From Enterococcus raffinosus (lineage in GTDB: Bacteria; Bacillota; Bacilli; Lactobacillales; Enterococcaceae): 54,793 nucleotides of DNA. The stretch lies in NCBI RefSeq assembly GCF_001886185.1, contig NZ_JXLA01000030.1, positions 1 through 54,793 of the forward strand, given 5' to 3'. Positions 1-7,905 of the stretch are shown here, piece by piece (the first letter of the stretch is position 1; each line of letters begins with the position of its first letter). A program made the position numbers and the translations under genes. The notes beneath the pieces are model-generated. The model was not told the DNA's origin and ran no database searches. It worked only from the letters and a program-made list of their open reading frames with translations.

Positions 1-4
1 GTGT

Positions 5-29
5 CACCAACACTAGATATTATAGAGCC
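5..29. repeat. IS end motif, copy 1
   Basis: This 25-nt motif matches 1298-1322 at about 22 positions, in direct orientation, and begins with CACCAACAC. It sits just outside the transposase stop codon. It is probably part of the left end of the ISL3-type element, but the window starts too close to see the whole end. Confidence 0.4.
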
Positions 30-34
30 CTTTT

Positions 35-1183
35 TTACTTTTCAAAGATCAATCCTTGTTGTAAATAAATCCGTGTTCTGAAGTTGTAGAAATTACAATA
101 GCCAAATGCAATCTGTTTAATCAATTTAATTTTGTTGTTTAGCCCTTCTGTTACACCAATTGAAAGTTTCACTTTAAACGCATTGGCGATACCAGAATGA
201 TAGCGATAAAAGATCTTGAATTTCTTTTTGAATGATTTAGGCAAGGTAGAGTCTATGTGTTTCAGCGTTTATTGAAGAAATAGCGTAGAAGCTGCACAAA
301 CGTAAAGGCCTTTCTTAGTTCTTCGCTATAACTCAGGAGTTCGTCAATCACTTCTCTCTGGCTAATTTCCTTTTTGAACAGCCGATGATAGTGCCGCTTG
401 AGCGGCTCTATCTTGTCCGAATCTTTGAGTAAAGTTTCCAATAGTGCTTCAGTCGGCGGTATTTCTTTTGACTTTCTGAACTAGAGAGGCGAAAACGGTT
501 CATGATTTGTACGCGCAAGTGATTGAAATTCCGATTAACGTGCTGCACAATATGAAAGCGGTCCATGATGATTTCCGCATTGGGAAAGGCCTATTTTAGT
601 AGCTGATTATAGCTGAAGTTCATGTACATGAAAAGGAATTTGACATTTAGTCGCGCCTTTCGATCCAGCGACGTATTTCATAGATTTGAATTCATCCATA
701 CATAAAACAGCGGGCTAGTATTTTTTGTTTGGTTGATAGACCTTCGTCGCTTCTCGCAAAATCCGAGTGATGGTTCCGTCAGAAACAAAGTATTTCTTTG
801 CGATTAATTTGCGGGACTGATTTTCAAATAGCTCCATGAGTATCGCATGTTTCAGTTCTTTCGTTAGTTGTTGGTGATCATCAACTACGTCCGTTTTGGC
901 AGAAAACTTTGTGCCGCAAGCATGGCACAAGAAGCGAGAACGTTTCAATTCTAAGATAGTCAGCTTTTCTTTGATTCTTAGCATCTGAGAATGGGACGTA
1001 TAAGGAGCCATTGCGAATGATTTCTAAGGAGCCGTAGTTTTTACAACGACAAGGAAATGTGATTAGTTTTACTTTAATGAATTGGGCTTGAACCCCTTTG
1101 TATCTTCTTTCTTCGAGCCAATCGTCATCGAAGTGTAAATGTATGTCTGTTAATCCAAGTAAATTTCTAGTGTGATTATCCAT
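35..1183 (-). pseudogene. ISL3-family transposase, broken by frameshifts and stops
   Basis: Reverse-strand reading gives ISL3 transposase pieces in order but in different frames. The N-terminal part is at 1183-about 1005. A zinc-finger and HTH part follows at 1011-715, with CHACGTKFSAKT and ENQSRKLIAKKYFVSDGTI. A frame-shifted DDE core follows, with CMDEFKSMKYV near 690 and IIMDRFHIVQH near 560. The conserved C-terminus (KFKIFYRYHSGIANAF, GVTEGLNNKIK) is at 244-35. At least one frameshift near 1005 and stops near 715 and below prevent a full product, so transposition would need a helper. The family motifs are clear; no named element is claimed. Confidence 0.85.
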
Positions 1184-1268
1184 AGAGGGGCTCCTTTGGT
1201 TGAGGTGGTTTTAGAAGGCTAAATCTTACCAAACGGTAGTCTTTTTTTGAATTGAGGACAAGTAAAAA

Positions 1269-1322
1269 GTGTTGGTGGAAAATCGGGGTCGATTTTCCAC
1301 CAACACAAAATATTATAGAACC
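1269..1322. repeat. hairpin plus IS end motif, copy 2
   Basis: A perfect 16-bp stem (1269-1284 with 1291-1306, six-base loop GGGGTC) is followed directly by the motif shared with 5-29. It marks the likely right end of the ISL3-type element. The hairpin could form at the DNA level or act as an RNA terminator at the element edge. Confidence 0.45.
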
Positions 1323-1424
1323 AAAAAACTAAATGAACATATATTATCGTTATTGGTAATGGGTTCGTTCGATTTTTTCTCACTTATTCCTTAATCGCTT
1401 ACAAGGATTTTATACAATAGTTAT

Positions 1425-2300
1425 TTATACTAAAGCACTCAAGTGGCGAATAATTTTATCATTGTCTTGATTTTCCAACTCTTGAATAATATGCAGATAC
1501 GTTTCCTGAGTGGTTGTCATGCTTGAATGCCCTAACCTTCTAGCAACACTCGCAATGGAAACACCCGCAAAAAGTAGCAAAGAGGCATGAGTATGACGTA
1601 AACCATGTATAGTAATGATTGGAACATTTGCTTTTTTACACAACGCTTCAAGTCTTTTATTGATTGTTGAATTGAACACTCGTCCATTCACAAATATCAA
1701 GCTATCTTCATTCATATTCTTGGTTAATTGAGAGAACTGCATACTAACCTGCCAATCAATTTGAATTTTTCTTTTTGAGGATTCATTTTTTGTAGGTTGA
1801 ATTTCACCATTTGATTTTTTGTAATTCCACGTTTTAGTTACTGTTAGACTCTGGTTGAAATAATCAAAATCTTTTGGAGTTAAGGCAAGAGCCTCTGAAA
1901 AACGTAGTCCAGTTTTTGCGATAAGCAGAATAAACCAATCCCAGTTAATTTCTTTTTCTAATTCCAATTGCTTAAGTAAAGATTGTAACTCAAATTGATT
2001 CAAAAACTTTGGTTTCTTTTTGCAAGGCTCTTTACCTTTAATAATAATTTTCCGAGTAGGATTTTTCTCAATTAAACCTTCATCAACTGCGTCCAAAATA
2101 GCCCCTTTTATTTGATGATGAAAATCCATAGTTGTCTGCTTTTCATGGGTAATAGCATATTCATTCAAAAGTCTTTGATAATTTCTCCGATCCAAATCAG
2201 ATAATCGTAGATTAGGTGCCAATTCCATAATCCTCTGATGTGTTACGTAATATTTGTCCAATGTAATCTCTCGAATCGCTCCAACTTTATAAAGTTCCAA
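1425..2300 (-). CDS. tyrosine recombinase of an hsdS shuffling locus, 5' end disrupted
   Basis: This is a tyrosine site-specific recombinase. The catalytic R-HxxR-H/Y set is visible in TGLRFSEAL, HGLRHTHASLL, LGHSS and TYLHII. It follows hsdS on the same strand, the usual place of recombinases that recombine specificity-subunit genes. The 291-aa open frame starts at TTG (2300) without a good RBS. Upstream, AGGAGG followed by an ATG at 2351 reads in the same frame (MRKR), hits TAA at 2339-2337, then continues KDVLFHQYFKEW into the TTG. The native gene was therefore probably 1425-2351 with a nonsense change at codon 5. Expression now needs re-initiation or readthrough, so it may be a pseudogene. 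Confidence 0.75.
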   Translation of the reverse strand: MELYKVGAIREITLDKYYVTHQRIMELAPNLRLSDLDRRNYQRLLNEYAITHEKQTTMDFHHQIKGAILDAVDEGLIEKNPTRKIIIKGKEPCKKKPKFLNQFELQSLLKQLELEKEINWDWFILLIAKTGLRFSEALALTPKDFDYFNQSLTVTKTWNYKKSNGEIQPTKNESSKRKIQIDWQVSMQFSQLTKNMNEDSLIFVNGRVFNSTINKRLEALCKKANVPIITIHGLRHTHASLLLFAGVSIASVARRLGHSSMTTTQETYLHIIQELENQDNDKIIRHLSALV

Positions 2301-2376
2301 CCATTCTTTAAAGTATTGGTGAAACAGTACATCCTTTTACCTTTTTCGCATACAAAATACCTCCTGAAATAGTTAT

Positions 2377-3531
2377 TCAGATTCCATCATAACTATTTTT
2401 AGAAGGTAATACTTTTTTATATGAACATTTTTTTAGGAAAGCAGATTTTAAAATATTAAGTTGAGTAATTAGATTCTGTTGAATATCGACAATGTTGTCG
2501 AATTGTTTGAAGAAGATTCCTATTTGTTTTTGTTCCTCTAATTCTGGATAAAGCAAATTCACTTGTTTTAAATCAGAATTATGAAGATGAACAACAGATT
2601 TCCCTTGAGCCCTCTTAGTCATTTCTTTCTGTTGTGTCCCATTAGAAATAGTCAGCGCTAAAAACACTGAATCAATAAACTTTTTGGGTCTGATAATATT
2701 TAAATCTCCACCAATGATAATGCCAGACTTTTCAATAACAGATGCCCTAGATATATCTTTTGACGTTTCACCTGATGCGGGAACAATAACTTCATTTCCC
2801 TTACTAATTACGGAATTATCTTTTTCAATAGCAAAAGAATCAACATTATTGATTATTGTTTGGTACTTGGTATAAAGCCTTCCGTATAATATAATTGGAT
2901 TCCCAATTTCGGTTAAATCATTTTTTGTATAGCCATTCCCCTTTGAAAAGTTCGCTAACCCTGCTAATTTACGCTGTTCCCATTTCTCGTCAAAATCCGC
3001 AAATCGTATTTCAGGTACTTTCTCCCCATTCTTAGGAAACATTTTCTGTAAGTAAGCCTGCTTCAACTGCTTTAATAAGTCAAGTTTACGCTGATGAAGG
3101 GCGATAGAGTTGTCGAGTTGTCGGAAAAACAATCCTATTCTCTGTTGTTCTTCCATACTAGGAACCAATATAGATGTTTTCAAGAAATCTTTCGCAACTA
3201 GATTGGTCATCATTGTTGCTTTTGTGGTTACTTTTCTAAGAATATGTCCCATGACATTTTCATTGTTAATATAATATTTCCAAAAACTTAGATCGTAATT
3301 TACTATCGGTCGAAACACATCAAAAACGTGTGAGACTATACCATCACCAATATCGTTTTCAACAAAACGACCATAAGAGTAATTTTTATTTTTATTTCCT
3401 TCAAAAGCAATATCTCCAACTCGCATGATATTATAAGTCCTCATGTAATCTTCCGTTGATTTCGATTTATCCTCTTGATCCTTATAATACATATTTGCTA
3501 CTGAAATAATCTGAGATGGACCAAATGACAA
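2377..3531 (-). CDS. hsdS: type I restriction-modification specificity subunit HsdS, 5'-truncated
   Basis: HsdS sets DNA recognition for a type I methylase/restriction complex. Two target-recognition domains are each followed by the helical spacer: EEQQRIGLFFRQLDNSIALH, then KLDLLKQLKQAYLQKMFP, and again EEQKQIGIFFKQFDN. The central start of the second half is PEIRFADFDEKWEQRKL. The called start is TTG at 3531, but the frame stays open upstream to about 3606 and still encodes the first-domain opening FDDWELRKF. Only the first dozen or so residues and the native start are missing, cut off close to 3600. No hsdR or hsdM is in the window. This is a remnant or silent cassette; activity is unlikely without a partner or restored start. 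Confidence 0.75.
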   Translation of the reverse strand: MSFGPSQIISVANMYYKDQEDKSKSTEDYMRTYNIMRVGDIAFEGNKNKNYSYGRFVENDIGDGIVSHVFDVFRPIVNYDLSFWKYYINNENVMGHILRKVTTKATMMTNLVAKDFLKTSILVPSMEEQQRIGLFFRQLDNSIALHQRKLDLLKQLKQAYLQKMFPKNGEKVPEIRFADFDEKWEQRKLAGLANFSKGNGYTKNDLTEIGNPIILYGRLYTKYQTIINNVDSFAIEKDNSVISKGNEVIVPASGETSKDISRASVIEKSGIIIGGDLNIIRPKKFIDSVFLALTISNGTQQKEMTKRAQGKSVVHLHNSDLKQVNLLYPELEEQKQIGIFFKQFDNIVDIQQNLITQLNILKSAFLKKCSYKKVLPSKNSYDGI

Positions 3532-3641
3532 ATCATTTTTTTCAATGACCTTTTTATATATCTTATTAAACTTACGCAGTTCCCAATCGTCAAAACAATA
3601 GTAAGGTTAAAAATAGTACATTAATTGATTTCTTTCCCTCC

Positions 3642-3669
3642 TTGACTTTCCCCAAAGAACCCGTATCAT
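3642..3669 (+). promoter_or_regulatory. promoter of licT
   Basis: A -35 TTGACT at 3642-3647 and a -10 TATCAT at 3664-3669 are spaced 16 bp, about 40 bp before the licT start. No antiterminator target lies between promoter and licT, so licT itself is probably not under its own antitermination. Confidence 0.5.
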
Positions 3670-3710
3670 AGCTTATGAAAGTTTGCTGAGGCGGAGGATG
3701 GGGAGAGAGC

Positions 3711-4541
3711 TTGCTGAGAATTAAGAAGATTTTTAACAACAATGTTGTCTTGGTGATTGATACGAAGGGTCTGGAGCGGATCTTGATCGGCAGAGGGATC
3801 GCCTTTCGGAAACGGGTTGGCGAAACAGTCGAGAAGGATAAAATCGAGAAGACGTTCGTGGTGGATTCGCCGAATGTGGCGGATCGGTTTGTGCAGTTGA
3901 TCGAGGAAGTTCCGATCAATCGGCTGGAGATGGTGACGGTGATCATCAAGGGTGCGGAAGCGGAGCTGGAGCGGACCTTTGATGGGAATACTTATATAGG
4001 GTTAGCGGATCACATTAATTATGCGGTGAATCGGTTTAGAAAGGGCGAAACGATTCAGAATGCGTTGTTATTGGAGATCAGGAAGTTTTATCCGAAGGAA
4101 TTTGCGGCGGGGATGAAGGCGCTGGAGCAGATCAGCTATTATGAGGGGATCGAGCTGAATGAGGATGAGGCGGGCTTTATCGCGCTTCACTTTATCAATG
4201 GCGGCTTGAACAATGATACGGCTCAGACGTTATTGACGACGGAGATGCTGCAGAAGGTGGTCTTGATCGTCGAGGATTGTTTGGGGATTGAGCTGGATAC
4301 GGAATCGCTGAATTATGTTCGTTTCGTTACCCACTTGAAATTCTTTATTCAACGTGTCATAATTAACGAACCGAGGCAGGAGTCGGTGCCGGAGATGTTT
4401 GAGCAAGTCGTTCAATTTTATCCGAAGGCGACGGAGAGTGTCGGGATCATCAAACATTATCTACAGGACAAGCTGGCTTGTCGGATCTATCCGGAGGAGG
4501 AGATGTACTTGATTCTCCATGTCCAACGGTTAATTAAATAA
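3711..4541 (+). CDS. licT: BglG/LicT family transcription antiterminator
   Basis: This RNA-binding antiterminator lets transcription pass the terminator in front of a beta-glucoside PTS gene when sugar is present. The 276-aa length fits the family. The co-antiterminator RNA-binding domain is at about 1-55 (MLRIKKIFNNNVVLV, GRGIAFRKRVG). PRD1 follows (LADHINYAVNRF, ALHFINGG), then PRD2 (FVTHLKFFIQRV, HYLQDKL, EEEMYLILHVQRL), with the conserved PRD histidines that PTS proteins phosphorylate. The start is TTG with a purine-rich RBS (GGAGGATGGGGAGA). The matching RNA target lies directly downstream, before the PTS gene. The name is given on domain structure and target sequence. Confidence 0.9.
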   Translation: MLRIKKIFNNNVVLVIDTKGLERILIGRGIAFRKRVGETVEKDKIEKTFVVDSPNVADRFVQLIEEVPINRLEMVTVIIKGAEAELERTFDGNTYIGLADHINYAVNRFRKGETIQNALLLEIRKFYPKEFAAGMKALEQISYYEGIELNEDEAGFIALHFINGGLNNDTAQTLLTTEMLQKVVLIVEDCLGIELDTESLNYVRFVTHLKFFIQRVIINEPRQESVPEMFEQVVQFYPKATESVGIIKHYLQDKLACRIYPEEEMYLILHVQRLIK

Positions 4542-4543
4542 AC

Positions 4544-4617
4544 GGGATTGTAACTGATTATGCAGGCAACACCCAAGCAAGGGATGAAGAGTCTCTTGTT
4601 TGAGTGTTGCCTTTTTT
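4544..4617 (+). promoter_or_regulatory. LicT ribonucleic antiterminator (RAT) overlapping a terminator
   Basis: The segment from 4545 reads GGATTGTAACTGATTATGCA then GGCAACACC, a close match to the known LicT/SacY-type RAT. It overlaps the left arm of an intrinsic terminator: GGCAACAC at 4565-4572 pairs with GTGTTGCC at 4604-4611, with a further CAAGCAAG/CTTGTTTG stem and then a T-run. LicT bound to the RAT would block the terminator and allow PTS expression. Confidence 0.9.
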
Positions 4618-4642
4618 ATATGCCAAAAAAGGGGGAAGCAAC

Positions 4643-6568
4643 ATGGATAAGTATCAAGCTTTGGTGTCATTTATTTTGGAAAAGGTCGGAGGAAAGGAGA
4701 ATGTGTTGAGCGTCACGCATTGTATGACACGGCTGCGTTTTACCTTGAAGGATGATTCACTGGTGCAGAAAGAGGAAGTCGTGAAATCACCGGATGTCAT
4801 GAGTGCACAGTTTGCCAGCGGACGGTTTCAGGTAGTTGTAGGGACAAATGTAGCGGATATTTTTCAAGTGGTTCAGGAGCAATTGAATGGGAAAACTGTC
4901 GAGGCAGCGGAAGAGAAAAAAGGCTTAGTCAGCACTTTAGTGGATACCATTACCAAGGTGATTACGCCAGTCTTAGGGATATTAACGGCTTCTGGTCTGC
5001 TTCAGGGGATCTTGGCTTTATTGACAGCGACAAATGTTTTGTCGGTTAATGATGGTGCGTATATTATTTTACATGCGATGGGACAGGCGGTCTTTTACTT
5101 TTTACCTGTGACATTAGGCTACACGAGTGCGAAGGCCTTCAAGATGAATCCTTTTGTGGGGATGATGCTAGGGGCAACGTTGCTGATTCCAGAGTTGATG
5201 ACGGGATTGACGAGCGGCGATGCTTTGTACACCTTGTTTAAGGAGACACTGTTCCAAACGCCGGTGTTTAATACCTTCTTTGGTATTCCGATTCTTTTTC
5301 CGTCTAACGGCTATCAGTACACCGTGATTCCGATCATTTTTATTGTGTATGTCGGATCGAAGGTGGAAAAATGGTTGAAAAAAGTCGTGCCGACAGTGAT
5401 TGCCCACAACGTGAATTCCTTCTTGACGATCCTAATCACGGTTCCTTTAGCGATTTTAGTGGTTGGTCCAGTCACGAATGTTCTTAGCTCACTGATCAGT
5501 GCGGGCGTGTCAGGGTTGTATGGTATTTCACCTGTAGTGACTTCTTTAGTTGTCGCGTTGCTATATCAGCCATTAGTTATCTTTGGCTTGCATTGGCCGA
5601 TTTCAGCGATCGGGATCACGAATTTGGCGCAATCAGGTGTGGACTATATTTTCCCAATGTCCTTTACCTCCAACTTTGCGCAAACAGCGGTTGTTTTGGC
5701 TGTCTTTTTACGGACGCGTTCGAAGGATCAAAAGGCTTTGGCGATTCCGGCGATGGTATCAGGCTTGTTCTGTATCATCGAACCGGCGATCTATGGGTTT
5801 AGCTTGCCAGTGAAAAAACGTTTTGCTTATTCTATGATTGGTGGCGCGGTTGGTTCATTGATCTTGGCGTTAACTTCTACAAAAATGTACGCGATGTCCT
5901 TTGGTATTCTTGGATTTGCGGCCTTTATCAATCCTAAGAGCGGCAGTATGAATGGCGTGATTCTTGCGGTCATTGCTTCCGTCGCTACAGCTGCGGTGGC
6001 CTTTGTCCTTACGTATATGACGTTTAAGAAGGAAGAAGATGTCGTTGATCCAGAGGAAAAAAGCTTAGTGAAAGCTGAAGTGCTGGTGTCTCCTTTAGAA
6101 GGAGAGATCAAACCCATCGAAACGGCAGATGATCCAAGCTTCGCCTCAAAAGCGTTAGGCAACGGATTCGTGATCGTTCCTGAAAAAGGGGACGTTGTTT
6201 CTCCAGTATCAGGCACTGTCGAAACAGTTTTTCCAAGCGGGCATGCGATTGGACTGGTTAGTGATACGGGTATCGAAGTGTTGATCCATATCGGGATCGA
6301 CACTGTTGAGCTAGAAGGCAATGGCTTTAAACCTTTAGTTGAAAAAGGTCAATCAGTGACGCAAGGTGAGAAAATCTTGGCCGTCGATTTGGAAAAAATT
6401 GCCGAAGCTGGCTATTCTATCGAGTCCTTTGTGACGGTCACAAATTCGGATCAATTTCTCGATATTCTTAGTCAGCAGGATGGTCATGTTAAGACTAAGG
6501 ACAAAGTAATGACTGTCATTCCTTTTAATAATCAAGCAGAAACAATCAATTTAGCGGAGGTAAATTAA
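4643..6568 (+). CDS. PTS beta-glucoside-type transporter, EIIBCA
   Basis: This membrane permease imports and phosphorylates a beta-glucoside-like sugar. The domain order is EIIB (about 1-85; phosphorylated Cys27 in THCMTRLRF), EIIC (about 105-465, hydrophobic, with GLHWPISAIG), then EIIA of the glucose type (about 495-641; active histidine in VLIHIGIDTVEL). The ATG at 4643 has GGGGGAA at a good distance. A longer frame from TTG 4604 would start inside the terminator stem and is rejected. Its expression should depend on LicT. The substrate cannot be told from sequence, and no phospho-beta-glucosidase gene follows, which is unusual for this operon type. Confidence 0.92.
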   Translation: MDKYQALVSFILEKVGGKENVLSVTHCMTRLRFTLKDDSLVQKEEVVKSPDVMSAQFASGRFQVVVGTNVADIFQVVQEQLNGKTVEAAEEKKGLVSTLVDTITKVITPVLGILTASGLLQGILALLTATNVLSVNDGAYIILHAMGQAVFYFLPVTLGYTSAKAFKMNPFVGMMLGATLLIPELMTGLTSGDALYTLFKETLFQTPVFNTFFGIPILFPSNGYQYTVIPIIFIVYVGSKVEKWLKKVVPTVIAHNVNSFLTILITVPLAILVVGPVTNVLSSLISAGVSGLYGISPVVTSLVVALLYQPLVIFGLHWPISAIGITNLAQSGVDYIFPMSFTSNFAQTAVVLAVFLRTRSKDQKALAIPAMVSGLFCIIEPAIYGFSLPVKKRFAYSMIGGAVGSLILALTSTKMYAMSFGILGFAAFINPKSGSMNGVILAVIASVATAAVAFVLTYMTFKKEEDVVDPEEKSLVKAEVLVSPLEGEIKPIETADDPSFASKALGNGFVIVPEKGDVVSPVSGTVETVFPSGHAIGLVSDTGIEVLIHIGIDTVELEGNGFKPLVEKGQSVTQGEKILAVDLEKIAEAGYSIESFVTVTNSDQFLDILSQQDGHVKTKDKVMTVIPFNNQAETINLAEVN

Positions 6569-7552
6569 GTGAGAGAAAAGATTTGGGGCGTACTAGCTGG
6601 CGGAGCATTAGGTGACGCGATGGGAATGCCGACAGAATGCTGGTCGCAGGAAAAAATCCGTCAGAATTTTCCCGATGGAGTGACCGAATTAATCGCTTCG
6701 AATGAAAATGATGTCTTTGGTCGGAAATTAGCGGCGGGAGCGATTACGGATGATACGTTAAATGTGCTGATGATCCTGTCCATGATCAAAAAGAATCAAG
6801 GAGAGATTCGGGTGGAGGACTATATCGCAGAGCTGCGAGAGTGGAATGACAACTCGCCAGTTTCCGCATTTGTTTCAGGACCTTCCACCTTGAAGGCATT
6901 GGATAAGATCGCTCAAGGAGTGCCGATTGAAGAGACAGGTGTCACGGGAACAACGAATGGGGCATCGATGAAAATCGCGCCGATTGGATTGATCAGTGAT
7001 TATCGTGATTTAGCTGCATTGGTGAAAAATGTCGCGGAAATCTGTCTGCCGACACACAATACGAAAATCGCAATTGCAGGTGCCAGCGCTGTAGCAGCAG
7101 CCATCAGCTATACCGTTCGAGGCGGTCAGTCCATTGAAGAAATCTGGTCAATCGCCTTTGATGCAATCAACGCAGCCAAAGAGTACGGACACGATTTTCC
7201 AGCTGCTTCCTTAACCTTCCGTATGAATCAAGCACGAAAGATCCTCCGGCAGGAAGCGAATGAGCAGCTTATTTTGCAACGATTGTACGAAGAGATCGGC
7301 ACAGGAATGGAAACCATCGAAACGATCCCCAGCGCCTTTGTGATCGTCGAATTAGCCCAAGGCGATCCATTGAAGGCCGCACAATTAAGCGTATCCCTAG
7401 GCTGGGATACCGATACGATCGGCGCTATCAGTGTAGCGATCTGCGGCGGAATGAATCCCGAACTGCCGAAGGAAATGATCCAACAAATCGAAGCGGTCAA
7501 TCAGTTGGATTTTGAGCAGTTGACGGATGATGTGGCGAGATTTGTAAAGTAG
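6569..7552 (+). CDS. ADP-ribosylglycohydrolase (DraG) family protein
   Basis: This 327-aa all-helical hydrolase of the ADP-ribosylglycohydrolase/crystallin J1 family uses two metal ions to cleave N- or O-glycosidic bonds to a ribose. The metal-binding motifs are intact: GGALGDAMGMPTE at about 11-23, ITDDT near 60 and GWDTDTIGA near 283. The start is GTG immediately after the PTS stop, with AGGTAAATTAA before it, so the two genes are translationally linked. It sits where a phospho-beta-glucosidase would normally be. Known members remove ADP-ribose from proteins or act on ribosylated small molecules; its real substrate here is unknown and may be the PTS product. Confidence 0.85.
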   Translation: MREKIWGVLAGGALGDAMGMPTECWSQEKIRQNFPDGVTELIASNENDVFGRKLAAGAITDDTLNVLMILSMIKKNQGEIRVEDYIAELREWNDNSPVSAFVSGPSTLKALDKIAQGVPIEETGVTGTTNGASMKIAPIGLISDYRDLAALVKNVAEICLPTHNTKIAIAGASAVAAAISYTVRGGQSIEEIWSIAFDAINAAKEYGHDFPAASLTFRMNQARKILRQEANEQLILQRLYEEIGTGMETIETIPSAFVIVELAQGDPLKAAQLSVSLGWDTDTIGAISVAICGGMNPELPKEMIQQIEAVNQLDFEQLTDDVARFVK

Positions 7553-7905
7553 GTAGTTGAAATTTAGAATAATGAAACTGTCCTACAGAAAAAAATAAAT
7601 TAACAAAAAACTTCCAATGAGGCTTGGGAAGAGCTATATCGCAGAATAACTTCCTGTATAGAGCTGTCGATGTCTTAAACATTGACAGTTCTATTTTTTA
7701 TTTTACTATCTGATAATTAATGGTGCTATATTACTTCATGTCGAAAAATTATGGTGGAAGTAGTTGTTACATTAGGTACATCATATTCGATGTTCTTTTT
7801 TAAACTAAATAGGAGAAGTATCCCTCCTCTGTTGGTCATATCACTTTTTTTGTTAATATTTTCAGTTATAATAGAATCAATACTAAATAAGGATTGAATT
7901 TTATT
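7553..7905. other. intergenic region, 353 bp
   Basis: It contains the terminator at 7662-7700 and an AT-rich stretch with a TATAAT at 7866-7871 that may serve the helicase gene; a convincing -35 is not visible. No coding frame is supported. It marks the change from the GC-richer PTS operon to the AT-rich helicase gene. Confidence 0.4.
7662..7700 (+). terminator. intrinsic terminator after the PTS operon
   Basis: AGCTGTCGATGT pairs with ACATTGACAGTT (two G-U pairs, short loop) and is followed by a T-rich tract. It probably ends the licT-PTS-glycohydrolase transcript. Confidence 0.7.

Larger units (their letters stand above)
1..1322 (-). mobile_element. degenerate ISL3-type insertion sequence (boundaries approximate)
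   Basis: The stretch holds a broken ISL3-type transposase. A related 25-nt motif lies beyond each end of the coding region (5-29 and 1298-1322), each combining CACCAACAC with TATTATAGA. Both copies read in the same direction, so they are not a simple pair of terminal inverted repeats, and the left end may lie outside the window. The element abuts the restriction-locus relic and may have removed its left part. The family is assigned from transposase motifs; the exact ends are inference. Confidence 0.5.

Noticed and set aside
2684-2875. Plus-strand frame within hsdS
   Set aside because: It is antisense to a recognised specificity-subunit domain; no RBS and low-complexity hydrophobic sequence.
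4604-4642. Upstream TTG start extending the PTS protein by 13 residues
   Set aside because: It begins inside the right arm of the LicT-controlled terminator, has no RBS, and the family N-terminus starts at the ATG at 4643 with GGGGGAA upstream.
5583-5813. Arg-rich and other overlapping frames inside the PTS gene
   Set aside because: They lie fully within a well-supported gene in another frame and have no RBS or family resemblance.
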